Assembly (NCBI GenBank): GCA_002279065.1
Contig: NCKB01000002.1
Coordinates: forward strand, 124,001 to 188,000
DNA length: 64,000 nucleotides
Reading direction: 5' to 3'
From: Lysobacterales bacterium 15-68-25
GTDB taxonomy: Bacteria; Pseudomonadota; Gammaproteobacteria; Xanthomonadales; Rhodanobacteraceae
Positions 41,463 to 51,483 of the stretch are shown piece after piece (within the stretch, counting starts at the first letter, position 1; each line of letters starts with the position of its first letter). Under the pieces are notes generated by a model, which saw only the letters and a program-made list of their open reading frames with translations, did no database searches and was not told where the DNA came from. Both the position numbers and the translations under genes were made by a program.

Positions 41463-42101
41463 TCATCGGGACGGCGTGGTTTCCTCGCCATCGTCAGCGA
41501 CGAAATCCACGTCGGAGGCAAACAGCGCGATCGCGGTCGCCGCGACCTGGCGGGTGTCGTAGTAAGCGTAGGCGCCGACGCCGACCGCGCCGACCACGGG
41601 CAGCCAGCGCGACACGCCGGCACCAACCGCGCGCTGTCCCACCTTCACTCCGAGCTGCTTGGCGATGCGTTCGACCACTGTGTAGGTGACGCGGCGGAAC
41701 AGCAGGCGATCGCCCATGCGCACCACCAGGTCGCGGAAAGCCTGTGCCGCGGTATGGCGGAACAGGCACCACAGCATCTGCTCGCGCCCAAGCGAAGCCT
41801 CCCGTCCGAAGCTCGCCGCGATGTCGCTGACCATCTGCGCCTGGATCCGCCAGATCGCCAGCAGCTCCGGCAGCACCGTCATCCAGCCCAGCGGGCCGGG
41901 TGGGAGGGCCAGCGAGCCGGCCGTCATCGCTGCACGTCGCGCCGCGCGCCGGCCGAGATCGAGGGCGCTGGCCCGTGGGTTGGCACTGGGGCCGACTTCC
42001 GCCGGCGGGATCCGGCTGACGAAGTCGATCAGGGCGCGGGTCACCGGGTCGTGCGCGGCGGGGTCGTAGGGCACGGGCAGCGAGCGGTCGGACGGCGACA
42101 T
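41463..42101 (-). CDS. EcsC-like protein
   Basis: A 212-residue protein with an Ala/Arg-rich helix (about 40-65), LPPGPLGWMTVLPELLAIWRIQAQMVSDIAA, a middle helix with LFRHTAAQAFRDL and a Gly-rich C-terminal segment (VGAVGVGAYAYYDTRQVAATAI). The pattern matches the EcsC family of unknown function. There is no signal peptide, but two moderately hydrophobic helices may associate with the membrane. The gap to pteridine reductase is 53 nt on the same strand. Confidence 0.75.
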   Translation of the reverse strand: MSPSDRSLPVPYDPAAHDPVTRALIDFVSRIPPAEVGPSANPRASALDLGRRAARRAAMTAGSLALPPGPLGWMTVLPELLAIWRIQAQMVSDIAASFGREASLGREQMLWCLFRHTAAQAFRDLVVRMGDRLLFRRVTYTVVERIAKQLGVKVGQRAVGAGVSRWLPVVGAVGVGAYAYYDTRQVAATAIALFASDVDFVADDGEETTPSR

Positions 42102-42227
42102 GTTCCCTCCTGGGGATCGCAGGTCGATGACTGGCGTGTCCAGTGTCGAGTCGGCGGGATGAGGGGAAGGGCAATCCCCGGGCTAGCACCATGACTTATG
42201 GGCGGGGTGCTTCCCAGTCAACAAGGC

Positions 42228-42246
42228 AATGTTATAACGTATCATT
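42228..42246 (+). promoter_or_regulatory. Zur-like operator before the TonB-dependent receptor
   Basis: AATGTTATAACGTATCATT is a near-palindrome centred on 42237, 33 nt before the receptor ATG. It resembles proteobacterial Zur boxes (ATGTTATA-N-TATCA/AACAT). It also overlaps two -10-like hexamers (TATAAC, TATCAT), so a repressor here would block the promoter. Confidence 0.55.
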
Positions 42247-42278
42247 CAAGCCTCTTCCCCCCCACCATCTGGAAGCCC

Positions 42279-44417
42279 ATGAAGCCTCGCCTGCTTGCCC
42301 TCAGCCTTGCCTGCGCCCTCGGTGCGTCGCCCGCGTTCGCTGCCGATCCGCCCCCCGTTCCCGTTGCCGATGCAGCGGAGACGCCGGCCCAGGTCAAGCA
42401 GCTCGGTGCGGTGGACGTGAGCGCGGCGCTCGACCAGGCGCGCAACGCGCTGTCGCCTGACACCGGCTCCAGCCAGTACGTGATCGACCAGAAGGCAATC
42501 GCCCAGCTGCCGCTGGGTGAGGCCACGCCGCTCAACCAGGTGGTGCTGCAGGCGCCAGGCGTGGTGCAGGACTCCTATGGCGGCCTGCATGTGCGCGGTG
42601 ATCACGCCAACCTGCAGTACCGCATCAATGGCGTGATCATTCCCGAGTCGATCTCCGGCTTCGGCCAGACGCTGGACACCCGCACGGTCCAGAGCGTGAA
42701 GCTGCTCGACGGCGCGCTGCCCGCGCAGTACGGCCTGCGTACCGCGGCGGTGGTGGACATCACCACGAAGAACGGCCACGACCTCGGCAATGGCGGTAGC
42801 GTCGGCGTGACCGGAGGCTCGTTCGGCACCCTCAATCCGAACGCTTCGGTCTGGGGAAGCAAAGACCGCTGGAGCTGGTTCCTCACCGCCAATTACCTGG
42901 AGAACGACGTCGGCATCGAGAACCCGACCTCCAGCCGCAAGCCGATCCACGACCACACCAACCAGGTCAAGGCGTTCGGCGACCTCTCCTACCTGATCAA
43001 CGACGACACGCGGCTGAGCTTCCTGTTCGGGGCGGCCAACAGCCGGTTCCAGATCCCGAACAATCCCGACCAGCAACCCAGCTTCGGCTACCTCGGACTG
43101 ACCGCCTTCAATTCGGCCGACCTCAACGAGCGCCAGCGCGAAGCCACCCGCTTCGGCGTGCTGTCGCTGCAGGGCAAGCTGGGCCGCACCGACTACCAGG
43201 TGGCCCTGGGCCAGCGCTATTCCAGCCTGCAGTTCACGCCGGACCTGATTGGCGACCTGATGTTCAACGGCGTCGCCTCGACCATCGACCGCAGCAACCG
43301 TGCCAGCACCCTGCAGGCGGATTTCGCCACGCCGGTGGGCGACCACCACACCCTGCGCTACGGCGTATACGGCAGCTTCGAGCGTGCACCGAGCAGCAAC
43401 AACGCGTGGGTGTTCCCGGCCGACGCCAACGGCGACCCCACCAGCACGACGCCGGTCAACATCCTCGACGGCAATCGCCTGACCGCGAAGACCTGGTCGG
43501 CCTACGTGCAGGACGAGTGGAGCATCGGCGACAAGCTGACGATCAACTACGGCCTGCGCGGCGACGAGTACAAGGCGTTCCGTACCGAGAGCCAGCTCAG
43601 CCCGCGCCTGGGCGCGGTCTACCAGGCCACCGACTCGACCGTGCTGCACGCCGGCTATTCGCGCTACTTCACGCCCCCGGCGACCGAGGCGATCACCACC
43701 GCCAACATCGCCAAGTTCAACGGCACCACCAACCAGTTGCCCGACAACGGCGACAACACGCCGCTGTCCGAGCGTGCGGACTACTTCGACGCGGGCATCT
43801 CGCAGAACGTCGGCTCGAACCTGACGCTGGGTCTGGACGCCTATTACCGCAAGGTGCAGCGCCTGCAGGACGAAGGCCAGTTCGGCGCCGCGCTGGTGTA
43901 CTCCACCTTCAACTACGCCAAGGGCCGCATCAAGGGCGTGGAGTTCACCGCCAACTACGACAACGGGCCGCTGTCGGCCTACTTCAACCTGGCCGTGAGC
44001 CGGGCGATCGGCGAGCGCGTCATCACCAGCCAGTACAACTTCAGCCCCGACGACCTCGCCTACGTGGCCAACCACTACATCTTCCTCGACCACGACCAGC
44101 GCGTGTCCTCCTCGGGCGGCGTCAGCTATGCGTTCGGCGACGGTACCCGGGTCGGCGCGAACTACCTGTTCGGCAGCGGCCTGCGCAAGGACGGCGCGGT
44201 GCCGAACGGCGCCTCACTGCCGGCGTACTTCCAGCTCAACCTGAGCGTGTCCCACGATTTCGAATTCGCCAGCACGGGCAAGCTGCACACCCAGCTGGCC
44301 CTGATCAACGCACTCGACCGCACCTACGAGTTGCGTGACGGCAGCGGCATCGGCGTCGGTGCGCCCCAGTTCGGTCCCCGTCGCGGCGTGTACCTCACGC
44401 TGCAGAAGGACTTCTGA
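42279..44417 (+). CDS. TonB-dependent receptor, probably zinc-related
   Basis: A 712-residue outer-membrane barrel. The signal peptide (1-24, SPAFAADPP) is followed by a plug domain (NQVVLQAPGVVQDSYGG, LHVRGDHANLQYRINGV, GALPAQYGLRTAAVVDITTK), then about 22 strands ending with Phe (YLTLQKDF). The plug has no obvious TonB box, and no His-rich loop is visible. A Zur-like operator upstream suggests zinc-starvation control and hence uptake of zinc or a zinc complex. That is inference from the site, not from the barrel. Confidence 0.9.
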   Translation: MKPRLLALSLACALGASPAFAADPPPVPVADAAETPAQVKQLGAVDVSAALDQARNALSPDTGSSQYVIDQKAIAQLPLGEATPLNQVVLQAPGVVQDSYGGLHVRGDHANLQYRINGVIIPESISGFGQTLDTRTVQSVKLLDGALPAQYGLRTAAVVDITTKNGHDLGNGGSVGVTGGSFGTLNPNASVWGSKDRWSWFLTANYLENDVGIENPTSSRKPIHDHTNQVKAFGDLSYLINDDTRLSFLFGAANSRFQIPNNPDQQPSFGYLGLTAFNSADLNERQREATRFGVLSLQGKLGRTDYQVALGQRYSSLQFTPDLIGDLMFNGVASTIDRSNRASTLQADFATPVGDHHTLRYGVYGSFERAPSSNNAWVFPADANGDPTSTTPVNILDGNRLTAKTWSAYVQDEWSIGDKLTINYGLRGDEYKAFRTESQLSPRLGAVYQATDSTVLHAGYSRYFTPPATEAITTANIAKFNGTTNQLPDNGDNTPLSERADYFDAGISQNVGSNLTLGLDAYYRKVQRLQDEGQFGAALVYSTFNYAKGRIKGVEFTANYDNGPLSAYFNLAVSRAIGERVITSQYNFSPDDLAYVANHYIFLDHDQRVSSSGGVSYAFGDGTRVGANYLFGSGLRKDGAVPNGASLPAYFQLNLSVSHDFEFASTGKLHTQLALINALDRTYELRDGSGIGVGAPQFGPRRGVYLTLQKDF

Positions 44418-44423
44418 GGCGGA

Positions 44424-44460
44424 GGGTGCCCCGCCGCTTCCTCCCGGAGGCGGGGCGCCC
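44424..44460 (+). terminator. GC-rich hairpin after the TonB-dependent receptor
   Basis: GGGTGCCCCGCC (44424-44435) pairs with GGCGGGGCGCCC (44449-44460), 12 bp with one wobble. It is 7 nt after the stop codon. No T run follows, so it may act as a 3'-end stabiliser or a factor-dependent stop. Confidence 0.5.
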
Positions 44461-44512
44461 GATCACCCGCGGCGTTGCCCCGCGCCGCGACATGCGCCGA
44501 TGCCGTTTCGGC

Positions 44513-44546
44513 GGGCCCTGCCCCGGGAGGATCCGGGGCAGGGCCC
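44513..44546. repeat. Perfect 14-bp inverted repeat
   Basis: GGGCCCTGCCCCGG (44513-44526) and CCGGGGCAGGGCCC (44533-44546) flank a 6-nt loop. It lies about 80 nt before the methyltransferase start in an otherwise gene-free gap (44418-44625). There is no T tract. Confidence 0.6.
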
Positions 44547-44625
44547 GGTCCGGAGCACCCGCACGCCACGGATCGGCCCGATCGACCCGTTATCCTTGCG
44601 CGCTCAGCCAGCCGACGACGCGCCC

Positions 44626-45819
44626 ATGCAGGACCGACTCCCCGAACCTTCCGCCGACGAACGCGCGCACTCCGGGCGCCTCGTCGCGATGCTGCGTGAC
44701 GAGATCGCCGCGCACGGCCCGATGCCTTTCCAGCGCTACATGGAGCGCTGCCTCTACGCCCCCGGACTGGGCTACTACAGCGCAGGCACCACCAAGTTCG
44801 GCGAGGCCGGCGACTTCACCACGGCACCCGAACTGGGCGAGCTGTTCGCCCGCTGCGTGGTGCAGGCGACGGCCCCGGTGCTGGCGGCGTGCGGCGACGG
44901 GGCCGACTTCCTCGAGCTGGGCGGCGGCAGCGGCGCGTTCGCCGAGGTCGCCCTGCGGGCGATGCACGAGGCCGATGCGCTGCCTCGTCATTACCTGATC
45001 CTGGAGCCCAGCGCCGACCTGCGCGAGCGCCAGCGCGAACGCCTGTCCGCCGCGCTGCCCGCCAACGTGGTTGCGCGCGTGAAGTGGCTGGATCGGCCGC
45101 CGTCCGCGCCGTGGCGCGGCGTGCTGTTCGCCAACGAAGTGGTCGATGCGCTGCCGGTGGTGCGTTTTGCGATCCGCGACGGGGCCGTCTTCGAGGAGGT
45201 CGTCGCCGTCGACGCCGATGGCCGGCTGATCCGCGAGGACCGGCCGGCCAGCGAGGTCACCGAACAGGCCGTGCGCGCGCTGGAGCGCGAGTTCGGCGCC
45301 CCGTTCGCCGACGGCTACCGCTCGGAGCTGCTGCCGCAGCTCGCCTCGTGGATCGCGGCGATCGCCGGCCCACTGGAAGCCGGTGCGATGCTGCTGGTCG
45401 ATTACGGCTTCGCTCGCCGCGAGTACTACCTGCCCGGGCGCCGCGACGGCACGCTGATGGCGCACTATCGCCATCGCGCCCACGCCGATCCGCTCTACCT
45501 GCCCGGGCTCAACGACCTGACCGCCTCGGTCGACTTCACTGCCCTGGCCGAGGCCGGCGGGAAGGCCGGCTTCGCATTGGTGAATTACCTGCCGCAGTCG
45601 GCCTTCCTGATGGCGGCGGGCCTGCCGCGGGCGTTCGAGGCAGCGTACGGCGCGGCTCCCGACGAGGCCGCGCGCTATCGCCTGGCCCAGCAGGTGAAGC
45701 GACTGACCCTGCCCGAGCAGATGGGCGAGCGCTTCCAGGCGATGCTGTTCGCCCGCGGCCTCGATCCGCTGCCCATCGACGAGGACCTGGTCGGCGAGCG
45801 TCCAGCGGCGCGACTGTGA
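44626..45819 (+). CDS. MidA/NDUFAF7-like SAM-dependent methyltransferase
   Basis: A 397-residue methyltransferase of the MidA group. In mitochondria the homologue NDUFAF7 methylates an arginine in complex I. Seen: PMPFQRYMERCLYAPGLGYY, GDFTTAPELGELFARCV, the SAM-binding LELGGGSGAFAEV, FANEVVDALPVVRF, and LVDYGFARREYY near the substrate site. Its bacterial substrate is unproven. The start MQDRLPEPSADE is preferred over a 97-codon extension. It shares four bases with the VanZ gene (GTGA). Confidence 0.9.
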   Translation: MQDRLPEPSADERAHSGRLVAMLRDEIAAHGPMPFQRYMERCLYAPGLGYYSAGTTKFGEAGDFTTAPELGELFARCVVQATAPVLAACGDGADFLELGGGSGAFAEVALRAMHEADALPRHYLILEPSADLRERQRERLSAALPANVVARVKWLDRPPSAPWRGVLFANEVVDALPVVRFAIRDGAVFEEVVAVDADGRLIREDRPASEVTEQAVRALEREFGAPFADGYRSELLPQLASWIAAIAGPLEAGAMLLVDYGFARREYYLPGRRDGTLMAHYRHRAHADPLYLPGLNDLTASVDFTALAEAGGKAGFALVNYLPQSAFLMAAGLPRAFEAAYGAAPDEAARYRLAQQVKRLTLPEQMGERFQAMLFARGLDPLPIDEDLVGERPAARL

Positions 45820-46223
45820 CCGGAGGCCCCGCACACCTGCGCTGCCATCGCCGCTGGGTCGCGCTGGGCCTGGCGATCATGGCCTGGACGCTGTGGATGG
45901 CGTTGCGCCCCGATCCCGGCATCACGCTGGCGGTGCCGGAAGGCGACAAGCTGCTGCACGCGGTCACCTTCACCGGCCTGATGGGCTGGTGGGGCAACGT
46001 CTACGTCTCGCGCGGCGCGCGGGCCCGGGCGGCGTTCGGATGCCTCGCGTTTGGCGTGTTCATCGAGTTCGCGCAGTGGCTGGATCCACCGCGCGACGCC
46101 GATGCCTTCGATGTGCTCGCCGATGCCGTGGGCATCGGCGTGGGCCTGTTGCTGCTGCGCACGCCGCTGGCACGGGTGCTGGCCCGGTTCGAAGCCTGGT
46201 CAGTGGCCCACCGGCGCGCTTGA
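45816..46223 (+). CDS. VanZ-family membrane protein
   Basis: A 135-residue protein with four hydrophobic helices. EGDKLLHAVTFTGLMGWWG (conserved Asp-Lys and His) and FIEFAQWLDPPRDADAFDVLADAVG are the usual VanZ-like motifs. The start is GTG at 45816 within the previous stop. The last 24 nt overlap the end of the sulfatase on the other strand. No function is known outside glycopeptide-resistance clusters, to which this does not belong. Confidence 0.82.
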   Translation: MTGGPAHLRCHRRWVALGLAIMAWTLWMALRPDPGITLAVPEGDKLLHAVTFTGLMGWWGNVYVSRGARARAAFGCLAFGVFIEFAQWLDPPRDADAFDVLADAVGIGVGLLLLRTPLARVLARFEAWSVAHRRA

Positions 46224-48416
46224 GGCGCTGGCGGGAGTGCTGGCCGGGCCGGCTGCCGCCGGCATATCGCCGCTCGCCGCCTGGGCTGGGGGCAGCGGCT
46301 GTACCGGCGTGCTGTCTTCGGGGCGCCTTGCCAGTTCGCCGTGCTTGAACAGGTTCGCGGCCACCTGGTAGTAGGCGATCGCCTCGTCCACCAGGGTCTG
46401 GTCGACCGGGTGCGCCGGGGTGGCGTCGCCGGTGTCGAAGTCGGGGACCAGCTGCTCCATCTTGCGGCCGGGTTCCAGCGCGGTCAGCAAGCCGTGGCGC
46501 AGGTAGCCGAGCTTTTCGTAGGTGGCCGGGAAGGCGCGCTCGCGGCCGGGCTCGAGCTGGAACACGTCGTAGCCGAAGAAGCGGCTGCGGTAGCTGAAAT
46601 GCAGCAGCCCCAGCAGGGTCGGCGGAATGTCGATCTGGGCGGTCAGGCGCTGCACCTTCTGCGGCGGAATGTGTGCCGGCGAGTAGATGAACAGCGGAAT
46701 GCGATAGCGGTTGATCGGGATGCTGGCCTTGCCCGCGCTGGCTGCGTCGTGATCGGCGGTGATCACGAACACGGTGTCCTTGAAGTACGGCTTGTCCTTG
46801 GCGCGCTTGAGGAAGTCGCCGATCGCCCAGTCGGTGTAGGCCACTGCGCCGGCGCGCGAGCCCTGCGGGAAATCCACGCGCCCGGCCGGGAAGGTGTACG
46901 GCCGGTGGTTGGAGGTGGTCATGATGTGCAGGAAGAACGGCTTGCCCTGCGCATGGATCCGGTCCATCTGCGCCATCGCCATGGTGTAGAGGTCTTCGTC
47001 GGATACGCCCCACACGTTCTCGTGGTGGATGACTGCGCCCTTCGGGTAGTCCTTGCGGTCGACCGCCAGGTAGCCGTTGTGGCTGAAGAAGTAGTTCATG
47101 TTGTCGAAGTAGCCGTAGCCACCGTAGACGAACTCCGACACGTAGCCCCGGTCGTTGAATATGTCGGCCAGCGAGAACAGGTTCTCGTTGTTCTGCATCT
47201 TGATCACCGAGTCGCCCGGGGTCGGCGGGATCGACAGCGAGAGCGCCTCAAGCCCGCGTACCGTGCGGGTGCCGTTGGCGTAGGCGTTCTCGAAGAACAG
47301 GCTCTGGTTGGCCAGTGCATCGAGCTGCGGCGTCAGGTGCTGCGTGTTGCCGAACACGCCCAGGTAGTCCGCCGACAGGCTTTCGACGCTGATCAGCACC
47401 ACGTTGAGGTGTTGCTCCGGGCCCGGGTTGCGGATGGCGCGGGTGAGATCGTGCGGATTGTCGTTGAGGTAGGTTGCTTCCGGCGTCTTCAGCAGCTTGC
47501 GCACGCGGGCGTAGGCTTCGTCCTCGGGCAGCGTGCGGTAGAACTTGGCGTAGTCCAGGTGGCTGGAACGGAACGCAGCGAAGAACTGGAAGATGCCGTT
47601 GCCGGCCAGCTCGTTGACGTAGTTGTTGGATGTGCGGTCCTTCATGTCCGCGGTGAACGTCGCGGTGACCAGCACGGTCAGGCCCAGCCATGCCGCGGCC
47701 AACACGCTGCGTGCGCCGAAGCGGGTGCCGCCGTCGCGACTGTGCACGCGACGACGGGTGAACCAGAGCACCAGCACCGCCGCCAGGGCGAGCAGGCTCA
47801 GCCAGGTGCCGATCGGATAGGACTCGCGGATGTTGCCGATCACCTCGGTGGTGTAGACGAGGTAGTCCACCGCGATGAAGTTGAAGCGCACGCCGAACTC
47901 GTTCCAGAACACCAGCTCGGAGGCCGCCACGAACATCAGCCCGAAAAGCATCGCCAGACCCAGGCCGTACAGATAGCCGCGACCGCTGCGCCGGTTGTAG
48001 GCCAGCGCGGGCAGCGGCAGCAGGTAGAGCACCAGGATCGCCAGCGGCCACACCTCGTGCAGGCTGGCCTTCCACTTCAGGTAGAGCAGGACCCAGCACA
48101 GCCCGAAACCGGCCAGCAGGGCGCCGATCCAGCCCAGCCAGCCGGACAGGCTCCGGACCGCGGGGCGCTCGGTCGGCACGATCCACAGGAACAGCACCAG
48201 CGGCCAGGCGACGTAGACGAAGGTCACCAGGTCGGCGATCGCGCCGACGCCGAAGGCGTACAGGTAGTTCAGCGGATTCGGGCTCACGCCCTTGCCGGTC
48301 ATCAACAGCAGGGCGATGCGGGTGATCACGCCGATCACCAGGTAGGTGGCGGCCAGCCAGCCGAGCGGGCGCAGGCGCTGGCGCATCGGCGAGGAGGAAC
48401 GGGAACTCAGGGGCAC
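46200..48416 (-). CDS. LTA synthase-type membrane sulfatase/phosphotransferase
   Basis: A 738-residue protein with five to six N-terminal helices (to about residue 240) and a periplasmic sulfatase-fold domain. Seen: ISVESLSADYLGVFGN, NGTRTVRGLEALSLSIPP with the likely catalytic Thr, IMTTSNHRPY, FVITADHDAAS with metal ligands, and RYRIPLFIYSPAH. In Gram-negatives this family transfers phosphoglycerol or phosphoethanolamine to glycans or lipid A. A Pro/Ala-rich tail (about 700-738) is unstructured. GTG at 48416 is chosen because GGAG is 6 nt upstream. ATG at 48386 (MRQRLRPLG) is an alternative. Confidence 0.9.
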   Translation of the reverse strand: MPLSSRSSSPMRQRLRPLGWLAATYLVIGVITRIALLLMTGKGVSPNPLNYLYAFGVGAIADLVTFVYVAWPLVLFLWIVPTERPAVRSLSGWLGWIGALLAGFGLCWVLLYLKWKASLHEVWPLAILVLYLLPLPALAYNRRSGRGYLYGLGLAMLFGLMFVAASELVFWNEFGVRFNFIAVDYLVYTTEVIGNIRESYPIGTWLSLLALAAVLVLWFTRRRVHSRDGGTRFGARSVLAAAWLGLTVLVTATFTADMKDRTSNNYVNELAGNGIFQFFAAFRSSHLDYAKFYRTLPEDEAYARVRKLLKTPEATYLNDNPHDLTRAIRNPGPEQHLNVVLISVESLSADYLGVFGNTQHLTPQLDALANQSLFFENAYANGTRTVRGLEALSLSIPPTPGDSVIKMQNNENLFSLADIFNDRGYVSEFVYGGYGYFDNMNYFFSHNGYLAVDRKDYPKGAVIHHENVWGVSDEDLYTMAMAQMDRIHAQGKPFFLHIMTTSNHRPYTFPAGRVDFPQGSRAGAVAYTDWAIGDFLKRAKDKPYFKDTVFVITADHDAASAGKASIPINRYRIPLFIYSPAHIPPQKVQRLTAQIDIPPTLLGLLHFSYRSRFFGYDVFQLEPGRERAFPATYEKLGYLRHGLLTALEPGRKMEQLVPDFDTGDATPAHPVDQTLVDEAIAYYQVAANLFKHGELARRPEDSTPVQPLPPAQAASGDMPAAAGPASTPASASSAPVGH

Positions 48417-48472
48417 GGGTGACTCCGGAAAAGCAGAGGCGGCGCGCACACGCACGGACGCCAGGGCAAACC

Positions 48473-49702
48473 CTAGATGCTACCGGCTTTAACCTGAGCG
48501 ATAGCCGCTATGCGGGCCTTCTCCATCGCCTCGCCGATGGCGGGGCCCGCCAGGCCCTCGGCGACGAAGGCGCCGGCCGTCACCGCAGCGGCGGCCGCAC
48601 AGGCACGGCGCAGGTAGTCGCCGGCTGGATAGGGATCCCTGTCGTGGCCAAGCCGGCCGCGCTTGTCGGCCCAGCAGGCGGCGAGGAAGGTGTCCAGCCG
48701 TGCCGGGCGGCGCAGTGCATCCAGTGCGCCCAGCAGCCGGAGCACGGTCTCGGGCCTGAGCTCCAGCGCTCGGTGCGCGTTGAGGTGCTCGCGGCAGACG
48801 TGTTCGGCCAGCGTCGCGTGCTCGGTGGGTACCTTCAGCCTGGCCGAGAGCGCACGTACGCAAGGCACGCCGGCGTGTTCGTGGCCGATGTGCCGCGGCA
48901 AGGCCTCGGCCGGCGTGAGCGCCTTGCCCAGGTCGTGGCAGAACGCGCAGTAACCGACCAGGTCATCGCCCGGCGCGATCGCGGCGGCGGCATCCAGCAC
49001 CAGCTCCATGTGCATGCCGGTGTCGATCTCCGGATGGAACTCGGGCCGTTGCGGTACGCCATAGAGCGCATCCACCTCGGGAAACAGCACCGCCAGCGCG
49101 CCGCTCCCGCGCAGCACGCGCAGGAAGGCCGATGGCTGCGCCTCGGCCAGCGCACGCCGGGTCTCGGCCCACACGCGTTCGGGTACCAGGTGGTCCACCT
49201 CGCCCTCGGCGACCATGCGCTGCATCAGCGTCATCGTCTCCGGTGCCACGGTGAAACCCAGCGGGGCGAAGCGCGCGGCGAAGCGCGCCACCCGCAGCAG
49301 GCGCACCGGGTCCTCGACGAAGGCCGGCGACACGTGTCGCAGCACGCGCGCCTCGAGGTCGCGCACGCCGCCGTAGGGATCGACCAGCGCGCCATCCTCG
49401 CCCTGTGCGATGGCATTGATGGTGAGGTCGCGGCGGGCCAGGTCCTGTTCCAGCGTCACGCCCGGGTCGGCGTGGAAGGCGAAGCCGTGGTAGCCGCGGC
49501 CGGTCTTGCGCTCGGTGCGCGCCAGTGCGTATTCCTCGCCGCTTTCCGGGTGCAGGAAGACCGGGAAATCCTTGCCGACCGGGCGATAGCCGCGCGCGAC
49601 CATTTCCTCCGGCCGCGCGCCGACCACCACGTGGTCGCGATCGACCACGGGCCGGCCCAGCAAGCGATCGCGGACGGCGCCGCCGACGAGATAGATACGC
49701 AT
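48473..49702 (-). CDS. cca: CCA-adding tRNA nucleotidyltransferase with HD domain
   Basis: A 409-residue enzyme that builds or repairs the 3' CCA end of tRNA. The N-terminal catalytic domain has [13 protein letters not shown] and the acidic pair in [22 protein letters not shown] and [15 protein letters not shown] are the template and neck motifs. The C-terminal half holds an HD phosphohydrolase motif ([13 protein letters not shown]), so the enzyme is the multifunctional type. Start at 49702 (MRIYLVGG). Confidence 0.96.
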   Translation of the reverse strand: MRIYLVGGAVRDRLLGRPVVDRDHVVVGARPEEMVARGYRPVGKDFPVFLHPESGEEYALARTERKTGRGYHGFAFHADPGVTLEQDLARRDLTINAIAQGEDGALVDPYGGVRDLEARVLRHVSPAFVEDPVRLLRVARFAARFAPLGFTVAPETMTLMQRMVAEGEVDHLVPERVWAETRRALAEAQPSAFLRVLRGSGALAVLFPEVDALYGVPQRPEFHPEIDTGMHMELVLDAAAAIAPGDDLVGYCAFCHDLGKALTPAEALPRHIGHEHAGVPCVRALSARLKVPTEHATLAEHVCREHLNAHRALELRPETVLRLLGALDALRRPARLDTFLAACWADKRGRLGHDRDPYPAGDYLRRACAAAAAVTAGAFVAEGLAGPAIGEAMEKARIAAIAQVKAGSI

Positions 49703-49803
49703 CGGAGCATTCTGCCACTTTGGCCCCTTCACGCCCCCGCCACGGCATCGCCGGGTGCCGGAGGGTATCCTCGGACGGTTCGTCCGCCACCCGAGGGAAC
49801 GCC

Positions 49804-51471
49804 GTGAAGCGTCGCTGTCTCCGTCCCGTCCTCGCCGTGGTGCTGCTGCTGGCCAGCACCGCCACGCTTGCCGCCCAGGCCGATCCGGCCGTCACCCGCG
49901 CGTACATCGACAAGGCCTGGTCCACGCTCACCCGGTCCACCGACGACTGCGCTTCGCTGGTGGATCCGAAGGTCGCCGCCGCGCCGGTGCTGTACCTGCC
50001 GGCCGGCGTGCCGATGCCGAAGGCGCTGGAGGCCACCCGGCACCGCTGCAAGGTCGATGTGCGCCACCTGCCGGTCAGGATCACCGCGCTGGGCCAGATC
50101 GACGCGCGCACGCTGCCGGCGCAGGGCCTGCTCCACCTGCCGCACCCGTACGTGGTGCCCGGCGGCATGTTCAACGAGATGTACGGCTGGGACAGCTACT
50201 TCATCGTGCTCGGCCTGATCGCCGACCATCGCGAGGCCCTGGCCCGCGGCATGGTCGACAACTTCCTCTACGAGGTCGAGCGCTACGGCGGCGTGCTCAA
50301 CGCCAACCGCAGCTACTACTTCAGCCGCTCGCAGCCGCCGTTCCTCGGCGAGATGATCCGCGCGGTGCTGGACGATCCGGCCAGCTTCGCCGACGCGGAT
50401 GCCGCCACCGCCTGGCTGCGCCAGGCCTATCCGCTGGCGGTGAAGGACCACGCGATCTGGCTGAGCAAGCCGCACCGCGCCGGCGACACCGGTCTGGCGC
50501 GCTACATGGATCTGGGCACCGGCCCGGTGCTGGAGATGCGCGATGCCGACTATCTCAAGGGCGTGATCCGCTATCTGGAAAAGCATCCGGCGAAGAACCG
50601 GGGTTACCTGGTCAAGGCGTCGGAGCATCCGGATGCGGCCGAAGCGGCGCGCTTGAAGACGAGCAGCTGCGACATCGCCGTTTCGCCGGTCTGTGCCGGG
50701 GCCTGGGCCGACGGCTACCGGCTCAGCGCCGACTACTACGCCGGCGACCGCGCCATGCGCGAATCCGGCTTCGACACCAATTTCCACTTCGGGCCCTACG
50801 GCGCCGCCACCCACCACTACGCCGCGGTGGGCCTCAACAGCCTGCTCTACCGCTACGAGCGCGACCTGCACGAGTTCGCGCTGCGGCTGGGCAAGCCGGC
50901 CGAGGCGGCGCACTGGGCGGCGCTTGCGGCGCAGCGCAAGGCGGCGATGGACAAATACCTGTGGCGCGCCGACCGCGGCCTGTTCATGGATTACGACACC
51001 ACCACCGGCAAGTCCTCGGACGATCCCTACCTGACCACCTTCTATCCGCTCTGGGCGGGGGTGGCGACACCCGCGCAGGCGAAGTCGGTGCGCGACCACC
51101 TGGCGCTGTTCGAGCGCAAGGGCGGCCTGGCGATGAGCGATGACGCCAGCGGCGCGCAGTGGGACCAGCCGTTCGGCTGGGCACCGACGAACTGGTTGGC
51201 GGTGAAGGGCCTGGACGACTACGGCTTCCACGACGACGCGCGGCGCATCGCCGCGAAGTTCGCCGGCACCGTCGACCGCAGCCTCGCCGCCGACGGCACC
51301 ATCCGCGAGAAATACAACATGGTCAGCGGCAACGCCGATGTGACCATCACCGCCGGTTACACCGAGAACGTGATCGGCTTCGGCTGGACCAACGGCGTGT
51401 GGCTGAAGCTGCACCAACTGCTCGACCGCGCGCCGGCGGGCAAGGCCGAAACCGCCGCCGTCGCGCCCTGA
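49804..51471 (+). CDS. treA: Periplasmic trehalase (GH37)
   Basis: A 555-residue enzyme that splits trehalose into two glucose molecules. A signal peptide occupies 1-23 ([13 protein letters not shown]). Both family signatures are present: [15 protein letters not shown] (about 117-131) and [10 protein letters not shown] near 455. The catalytic acid lies in the conserved [10 protein letters not shown] region. GTG at 49804 is the only reasonable start, with GAGGG before it. It is not linked to trehalose synthesis genes in this window. It could serve to use external trehalose or to remove it after osmotic stress. Confidence 0.95.
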   Translation: MKRRCLRPVLAVVLLLASTATLAAQADPAVTRAYIDKAWSTLTRSTDDCASLVDPKVAAAPVLYLPAGVPMPKALEATRHRCKVDVRHLPVRITALGQIDARTLPAQGLLHLPHPYVVPGGMFNEMYGWDSYFIVLGLIADHREALARGMVDNFLYEVERYGGVLNANRSYYFSRSQPPFLGEMIRAVLDDPASFADADAATAWLRQAYPLAVKDHAIWLSKPHRAGDTGLARYMDLGTGPVLEMRDADYLKGVIRYLEKHPAKNRGYLVKASEHPDAAEAARLKTSSCDIAVSPVCAGAWADGYRLSADYYAGDRAMRESGFDTNFHFGPYGAATHHYAAVGLNSLLYRYERDLHEFALRLGKPAEAAHWAALAAQRKAAMDKYLWRADRGLFMDYDTTTGKSSDDPYLTTFYPLWAGVATPAQAKSVRDHLALFERKGGLAMSDDASGAQWDQPFGWAPTNWLAVKGLDDYGFHDDARRIAAKFAGTVDRSLAADGTIREKYNMVSGNADVTITAGYTENVIGFGWTNGVWLKLHQLLDRAPAGKAETAAVAP

Positions 51472-51483
51472 GCGCGGCGGTGC

